A stretch of DNA of 18,675 nucleotides. Origin: JAUREX01 sp964472135. Lineage in GTDB: Bacteria > Pseudomonadota > Alphaproteobacteria > Rhodobacterales > Rhodobacteraceae. The position numbers and the translations under genes are program-made. This document shows positions 14,356 through 18,675 of this stretch, piece by piece; the first letter of the stretch is position 1; every line of letters begins with the position of its first letter. Under the pieces are notes generated by a model. It did no database searches, was not told where the DNA came from, and saw nothing but the letters and a program-made list of their open reading frames with translations. Location of the stretch: contig CAYYJB010000047.1 in assembly GCA_964472135.1 (NCBI GenBank), forward strand, positions 1 to 18,675, read 5' to 3'.

Positions 14356-15363
14356 TCAGGCCCTCCCCCTTGGCCCGGTCGCGAGCGGCAGCCCCGCGAT
14401 CAGGTTCTGCGGCTTCATCCGGATCACCCGGTCCTTGCCCATCCCGAGGAGCAGCCAGACCGGGTGGCCCGCGACCTCGGGCAGCATCGCCGAGGCGGGC
14501 TCGATCCCGAGCGCAAAGAGGCCCACGAGCGTGTCCTCGACAGGCTGGCCATGCCAGAGCGCGTTGCCGATCCTGGTGCCGACGGGATCGAGCCCCACGA
14601 ACCAGCGCAGATCGACCTCATCGGCCCGGACCCGGGGCGTCACCTGAACCTCGAGGCCAAGCAGATGGCGCAGGAAGGCCGCGATCACCCGCGCGAAGGC
14701 CTCGCGCGCCTTGGGGTCGGCACCGAAGGGCAGCACCATCGTATGCGCGTCCGACCGGCTCCAATAGGTCCAGCCGTTGCCCTCGCCCAGCACGTCGAGC
14801 GCCGACACCCCCCCCGACATCATCGCCATCAGGGGGTTCTGGTGCTGATCGACCTCGAGCTCGGCCACAAGCTCGTCGTCGGCGAGCATCAGCGCATCGT
14901 CCTGGAAATGGGCGCGCTGGGGGCGGAAGAACATCTCGGCCGCGCGCAGCATCCGCACATCCTCGCAGCCGTCGAGCGCGTTGCGCAGCACAAGCTGCAC
15001 GAGCTGGTCGTAGAACACGAGCGGCAGCTTTGTCCCCCCGTTCTCGCCCTCGCGCACGAGCGCGAGATAGCCCGCCTCGACCGTGCCGGCCGCGATCAGC
15101 CGGTCGCGCAGCGCGATCAGCAGCGTCCAGTTCTCGCGCGCGTCGGCGTCCGCGATGGCCGCGATCTCGGCCGCCGATACCGGCCCGCGCGGCGCGCGTA
15201 TCAGCCGCGCGTGGAGCACGCGCTCGGCCATGCAGGCATCGGGGGGCGGCACCACCTCGGGCCGGGCGAGCCAGGCGAGCAGCAGCTCATCCGTCACGAC
15301 CATCCGCCCCGCGCCATCGAGGCGCGTCAGGTGGTGGCCGCTCGCGACCCAGAACTCCTTCAT
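14356..15363 (-). CDS. DUF6352 family protein
   Basis: This 335-residue protein starts with KEFWVASGHHLTRLD, which I recognise as the beginning of the DUF6352 family. It contains an all-helical first half (residues 20-160), a middle region with DDELVAELEVDQHQNPLMAMMSGGVSALDVLGEGNGWTYWSRSD-type sequence split over 160-206, and a predicted alpha/beta end. No signal peptide, membrane helix or cysteine-rich site is present. Its ATG overlaps the upstream DUF6505 stop (ATGA), and its stop lies 1 nt before DUF3305. Function is unknown; the family travels with formate dehydrogenase accessory genes. The family name is recalled from the motif, not searched. Confidence 0.75.
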   Translation of the reverse strand: MKEFWVASGHHLTRLDGAGRMVVTDELLLAWLARPEVVPPPDACMAERVLHARLIRAPRGPVSAAEIAAIADADARENWTLLIALRDRLIAAGTVEAGYLALVREGENGGTKLPLVFYDQLVQLVLRNALDGCEDVRMLRAAEMFFRPQRAHFQDDALMLADDELVAELEVDQHQNPLMAMMSGGVSALDVLGEGNGWTYWSRSDAHTMVLPFGADPKAREAFARVIAAFLRHLLGLEVQVTPRVRADEVDLRWFVGLDPVGTRIGNALWHGQPVEDTLVGLFALGIEPASAMLPEVAGHPVWLLLGMGKDRVIRMKPQNLIAGLPLATGPRGRA

Positions 15364-15935
15364 GCCCCCCCCTCTCCGGTGCGGCCGAGCGCGGCGAGGT
15401 CGATGCGGTGCGCGGGCGCGTCCTCGGGCTCGTCGGTCTCGACCACGAAAAAGGCGCGGTCGTGGCCGCGCAGGTAACCGGCCGAAAAGGCCGTGGCGTC
15501 GCGCGGCTTCAGCGTGCGGAAGCGTTCGCGGATCGCGCCCGCCTCAAGGCTGCGGGCGAGCGCGATCAGCGTGCCCTCGTCATGGCCGCGGCAGAGATCC
15601 TCGGCGAGCGCGATCTCTTCCTCGGCCGCGGGGCGGGCGGTGTCGATGTCGGGCGCGCCGAGGCGGGCGACGAACTGGCGCGCGAGCGCCTCGACCGCGG
15701 CCGCGCGTTCCTCCGGCCGGCAGGGGGTGACGGTCGCGAGGGTCGAGAAGCCGAAGCTCGCGATGCCGAGGAAACCCGAGCGGAAGGCGATCTGTTCCTT
15801 GCGGCCGAGCGTTGCGACATCGCGCCCGGCAAAGAGGAAGGTGCCAGGCACCGCCCATTCGCCGGGCTCGGCCGCATGGGCAAAGACCACCCTGTCCGAA
15901 GGGTCGAGCCGGATCGTGCGCAAGAGGCGCGTCAC
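15360..15935 (-). CDS. DUF6505 family protein
   Basis: The longer open frame running back to 16679 is antisense-like noise over the ligase gene; the true start is the GTG at 15935, overlapping the upstream stop as GTGA. The 191-residue product begins TRLLRTIRLDPSDRVVFAHAAEPGEWAVPGTF, as in proteins I know as DUF6505. A hydrophobic core, IAFRSGFLGIASFGFSTLATV (split over 60-80), follows, then a helical LARQFVARLGAP region. It lacks export signals and obvious active-site residues. It sits between the ligase-like gene and DUF6352 with 4-nt overlaps at both ends, so the three products are probably made in matched amounts. No function is known to me. Confidence 0.75.
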   Translation of the reverse strand: MTRLLRTIRLDPSDRVVFAHAAEPGEWAVPGTFLFAGRDVATLGRKEQIAFRSGFLGIASFGFSTLATVTPCRPEERAAAVEALARQFVARLGAPDIDTARPAAEEEIALAEDLCRGHDEGTLIALARSLEAGAIRERFRTLKPRDATAFSAGYLRGHDRAFFVVETDEPEDAPAHRIDLAALGRTGEGGA

Positions 15936-16645
15936 AGGCGCGGCCCCGTCGCGTCGCGCCAGAGGGGCGCGCGCGCCAGCGCGGCCGCGAGCGTCTCGCG
16001 CGCGCCGCCCCGCAGCAGATCGCCCGCATCCCCGATCGCGCCCCCGCCCTCCAGCCGGCCGGCGAAGGCTTGCGCCACGGCCTGCGGCCCCTCGTGCTTC
16101 CAGCGGTCGAAGAGCAGCATGAGATGGGCGGCGAAGCTCTCGACGATGGCGGGCGGGTCGTCGAACCCTTCCTCGGCGAGCGAGATCGAGTGCGGATGCG
16201 TGCCCGGCGCCGCGAGGTGGTCGCGGTCGGCGATCAGTTCGAGCCCGAATGCCATCCAGTCGGGTGTCGCCCCCTCGGCCGCGCCCGGCGCGAGCGCGAG
16301 CCGCCCGCCCCCGAGGCGGTTCGTGTCGAACAGCACCTCGTCCGGCCAGCGGATGCGGATGTCGCGCTCGGGCGGGCAATGGGCGGCGAGGGCGAGGCAA
16401 GATGCCGCCATTCCCGCGACGAAGCCCATCCGCGCATCGGGAAGCGCCATGTCGGGTTCGAGCACCACCGCGAAATCGAGCCGCCCGGCCTCCGACACCC
16501 CGGGGCGCCAGAGCCAGACGAGCGTCCCCGCCCCCTCGGAGGGCGCGCGCGCGCAAGCCTCGGCAAGGACATCGCCCACCTCGATGCGATGCTGGCTGTA
16601 GGGCGGCGGCAGCACGAGGCGACGCGGCTGGGTCGAAACGTTCAT
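15932..16645 (-). CDS. Biotin/lipoate protein ligase-like protein with altered active site
   Basis: The ATG at 16645 follows AAGGATG and gives 237 residues. The fold is suggested by a strand-rich segment (GTLVWLWRP, LDFAVVLEPDMAL) and RIRWPDEVLFDTNRLGGG at 97-114, which lines up with the KWPND...KLAG block of BirA/LplA ligases. The BirA catalytic lysine (Lys183 in KLAG) falls at Arg110 here, the ND of WPND is DE, and the GRGR nucleotide loop is not evident. It resembles the BPL_LplA_LipB_2 group of short stand-alone proteins. It may therefore bind rather than activate a cofactor, or use a different chemistry. It is the first of five coupled genes beside the formate dehydrogenase operon. No biotinyl or lipoyl acceptor protein is encoded nearby. 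Confidence 0.8.
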   Translation of the reverse strand: MNVSTQPRRLVLPPPYSQHRIEVGDVLAEACARAPSEGAGTLVWLWRPGVSEAGRLDFAVVLEPDMALPDARMGFVAGMAASCLALAAHCPPERDIRIRWPDEVLFDTNRLGGGRLALAPGAAEGATPDWMAFGLELIADRDHLAAPGTHPHSISLAEEGFDDPPAIVESFAAHLMLLFDRWKHEGPQAVAQAFAGRLEGGGAIGDAGDLLRGGARETLAAALARAPLWRDATGPRL

Positions 16646-16679
16646 CCGACATCCTTGCAAGCGCGAGTGATTGACGCAC

Positions 16680-16707
16680 ATGCTATGGCGAAGGCGCGCG
16701 GGTTCAA
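16680..16707 (-). promoter_or_regulatory. Candidate promoter for the ligase-like/DUF gene block
   Basis: On the minus strand TTGAAC, a 16-nt spacer and TAGCAT resemble -35 and -10 hexamers (five and four matches of six). Transcription would begin about 25-30 nt before the ATG at 16645. The 93-bp gap between divergent starts must also hold the promoter for the polyferredoxin. A TTGACG on the plus strand at 16668-16673 region is a possible -35 for that gene, but no -10 is seen at proper spacing. Confidence 0.4.
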
Positions 16708-16738
16708 GCCCCGAATGCCCGACACGGGGGACCGAGCC

Positions 16739-18675
16739 ATGTCGCAATCCGAACGCATCGTCCTGACCTGCACCTGCGAGGCGACGATGGCGCCCGATGG
16801 CGCGGCGCTCGCGCGCGGCGGATGCGGCGGCGGGGCGGCGGCGCACCAGCTCTGCCGGGCCGAACTCGACCGGTTTCGCGCGGCCCTCGCGACGGGGCAG
16901 CCCGTGACCGTCGCCTGCACGCAGGAGGCGCCGCTCTTTCGCGAGGTGGCCGAGGCCGCGGGGGCCGAACAGCCGCTCGCCTTCGCCAACATCCGCGAGA
17001 CGGCGGGCTGGACGGCCGAGGCGCGCGGCTCGGGGCCGAAGATGGCCGCGATCATCGCCGCGGCGGCCGAGGCGCCCGCCCCCTTCAACGTGGTGACGAT
17101 GGAAAGCCGGGGCGTCGCGCTGCTTCTGGGGCGCGACGAGGCCGCGATCGCCGCGGCGCGCGATCTGGCCGAGACCCTCGACATGACGGTGCTGCTGGCG
17201 CCGGGGGCCGAGGTTGCGCCGCCGCGCGCCACCGAATTTCCGGTGCTGCAGGGGCGCATCCGCGGCGCGCGCGGCCATCTCGGCGCGTTCGAGCTGACCG
17301 TCGATGCCTATGCCGCGCCCGACCCCTCGTCGCGCCGCACGCTGCGCTTCGGCCCGGCGCGCGATGGCGCGATGAGCCGCGCCGATCTCGTCCTCGACCT
17401 GACTGGGGGCGCGCCGCTCTTTGCCGCGCACGACCTTCGGCCGGGCTATCTGCGCGCCGATCCGCGCGACCGGGCGGCGGTCGCGGATCTTGTCCGGCGG
17501 GCCGCGCAGATGGTCGGAACCTTCGACAAGCCCCAGTTCATCAGCTTTGCCCCCGACCTCTGCGCCCATTCGCGCAATCGCATCACGGGCTGCACGCGCT
17601 GCCTGTCGCTCTGCCCGACCGGGGCGATCTCGCCCGCGGGCGACAGCGTCGCGATCGACCCCATGATCTGCGCGGGCTGCGGGCAATGCGCCGCCGCCTG
17701 CCCGACCGGTGCTGCCGCCTATGCCCTGCCCGAGGCCGAGACGCTCGCGCGGCGGCTTCGGGCGGGGCTGCGGGCCTGGCACGCGGCGGGGGGCGATTGC
17801 GCGCCGCGCATCCTCTTTCACGATGCCGCGCAGGGCGAGGCGCTGATCGATGCCGCGGGCCGCTTCGGCCGCGGCCTGCCGGCGCAGGTCATCCCGCTGG
17901 CGGTGAACGAGATCACCCAGATCGGGCCCGAGGCGATGGCGGCGGCGCTGGCCTATGGCGCGGGGTCGGTCCTGATCCTCGGCCCCGCGCGGCCCCGCCA
18001 CGACACGGCCGGGCTGCACGCGACGCTCGATCTTGTCGCGACGCTCTGCGCCGCCATGGGCCACGAGGCCCCCGCCCTGATCGAGACCGACGACCCCGAC
18101 GCGCTCGAGGATGCGCTCCATGCCCTGCCGCGGCTCCCGGTCCGGGCGGGGCGGTCGGCCTTCCTGCCGCCGACCGACAAGCGGGGCCTTCTGGTGATGG
18201 CGGTGTCCGAGATGAACCGCGCCGCGCCATCGCCGGCCGAGCGCGTCGCGCTGCCGCCGGGCGCGCCCTTCGGCGCGATCGTCGTCGATGCCGGCGCCTG
18301 CACGCTCTGCCACGCCTGCACCGGCGCGTGCCCGGCCGGCGCGCTCTCGGACAATCCCGAACGCCCCATGCTGCGCTTCGCCGAGACGGCCTGCGTGCAA
18401 TGCGGCATCTGCGCCGCGACCTGCCCGGAAAAGGCGATCACCCTTGCCCCCGGCATCGATTTCGTCGCCTGGGATCAGCCGCGGCGCATCCTGCACGAGG
18501 AAGAGCCCTTTTGCTGTACCCGCTGCGGCAAGGCCTTCGGCACGCGCTCGGGCATCGCGCGGGTTCAGGCAAGGCTCGCGGACCACTGGATGTTCGCGGG
18601 CGAGGCGGGGGCCGCGCGGCTCGCGGGCCTCGAGATGTGCGACACCTGCCGGATCGAGGCCGTCGTCACCGAGGG
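16739..18675 (+). CDS. Polyferredoxin with four [4Fe-4S] motifs (partial, 3' end beyond right edge)
   Basis: From the ATG at 16739, with GGGGGA seven bases upstream, the frame stays open for 645 residues to the edge. In-frame ATGs at 16685 and 16715 lack such a site. The N-terminus has Cys11, Cys13, Cys29, Cys39 and Cys60. A ferredoxin pair lies at Cys285/288/292 and Cys311/314/317/321, and another at Cys521/524/527/531 and Cys552/555/558/562. Cys593/596 and Cys634/637 form a zinc-ribbon-like end. The first motif shows only three closely spaced cysteines; a preceding Cys (near 277, in DLCAHS) may complete it. Between the pairs is a roughly 190-residue alpha/beta domain. There is no export signal, so it is cytoplasmic. 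Such proteins sit beside DUF3305/DUF3306 at formate dehydrogenase loci. An electron-transfer or cofactor-assembly role is inferred. Confidence 0.88.
   Translation, partial: MSQSERIVLTCTCEATMAPDGAALARGGCGGGAAAHQLCRAELDRFRAALATGQPVTVACTQEAPLFREVAEAAGAEQPLAFANIRETAGWTAEARGSGPKMAAIIAAAAEAPAPFNVVTMESRGVALLLGRDEAAIAAARDLAETLDMTVLLAPGAEVAPPRATEFPVLQGRIRGARGHLGAFELTVDAYAAPDPSSRRTLRFGPARDGAMSRADLVLDLTGGAPLFAAHDLRPGYLRADPRDRAAVADLVRRAAQMVGTFDKPQFISFAPDLCAHSRNRITGCTRCLSLCPTGAISPAGDSVAIDPMICAGCGQCAAACPTGAAAYALPEAETLARRLRAGLRAWHAAGGDCAPRILFHDAAQGEALIDAAGRFGRGLPAQVIPLAVNEITQIGPEAMAAALAYGAGSVLILGPARPRHDTAGLHATLDLVATLCAAMGHEAPALIETDDPDALEDALHALPRLPVRAGRSAFLPPTDKRGLLVMAVSEMNRAAPSPAERVALPPGAPFGAIVVDAGACTLCHACTGACPAGALSDNPERPMLRFAETACVQCGICAATCPEKAITLAPGIDFVAWDQPRRILHEEEPFCCTRCGKAFGTRSGIARVQARLADHWMFAGEAGAARLAGLEMCDTCRIEAVVTE

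Noticed and set aside
13959..16601. 880-codon plus-strand open frame
   Set aside because: It is antisense to four coupled genes and is dominated by Arg, Ala and Pro, as expected of an antisense frame in GC-rich DNA.
15360..16679. 439-codon minus-strand frame as a single protein
   Set aside because: The first 248 codons overlap the ligase-like gene in another frame and look like noise. The DUF6505-type protein starts at the GTG at 15935, overlapping the upstream stop.
15932..18586. 884-codon minus-strand open frame
   Set aside because: Only its last 237 codons (from 16645) are a real gene. The rest is antisense to the polyferredoxin, whose cysteine motifs are unmistakable.
1..18675. CRISPR arrays, insertion sequences, tRNA or rRNA genes
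   Set aside because: No regularly spaced direct repeats, transposase-like frames, or tRNA/rRNA signatures were seen on either strand.

Overview
The window is GC-rich DNA with the codon bias, gene order and palindromic terminators of an alphaproteobacterium, most likely a member of the Rhodobacterales. This placement is inferred from gene content and style; no search was run. Nearly all of the 18.7 kb is devoted to formate oxidation, and no stretch longer than about 200 bases lacks a gene.

Layout. At the left edge a truncated tusA-like sulfur carrier gene (minus strand, 1-76) is divergent from a two-gene plus-strand operon (259-4741). That operon encodes a soluble NAD-dependent formate dehydrogenase: a fused FdsG-FdsB diaphorase subunit and a large FdsA-type catalytic subunit. 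The two-subunit form resembles FDH1 (Fdh1B/Fdh1A) of Methylorubrum extorquens, a tungsten enzyme. A sharp LysR-like palindrome (162-182) lies upstream. A long, nearly perfect stem (4787-4845) separates this operon from everything that converges on it.

From 16645 down to 4850 all genes lie on the minus strand. In transcription order the first five are a biotin/lipoate-ligase-like protein, DUF6505, DUF6352, DUF3305 and DUF3306, every junction overlapping or 1 nt apart. After a roughly 130-bp gap with a candidate promoter come a TorD-family chaperone, a 69-residue TAT-signal protein, and a periplasmic membrane-bound formate dehydrogenase (FdhA with TAT signal, FdhB with four [4Fe-4S] clusters, FdhC cytochrome b). 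Then, past a 26-nt perfect palindrome, come an Mrp/ApbC ATPase, a 51-residue membrane protein, and an exported WD40 propeller fused to a c-type cytochrome.

At the right edge, divergent from the ligase-like gene, a polyferredoxin (16739 to the window end, truncated) carries four [4Fe-4S] motifs and a C-terminal four-cysteine knuckle.

Working model. The cell appears to oxidise formate twice: in the cytoplasm to make NADH, and at the periplasmic face of the membrane to feed the quinone pool. TorD, Mrp, the TusA-like protein and the polyferredoxin fit cofactor or Fe-S assembly. Both catalytic subunits carry cysteine, not selenocysteine, at the metal-ligand position. The least understood parts, and the best candidates for an undescribed maturation or electron-transfer system, are the coupled five-gene block with its catalytically degenerate ligase-like protein, the divergent polyferredoxin, and the WD40-cytochrome c fusion with its small membrane partner.
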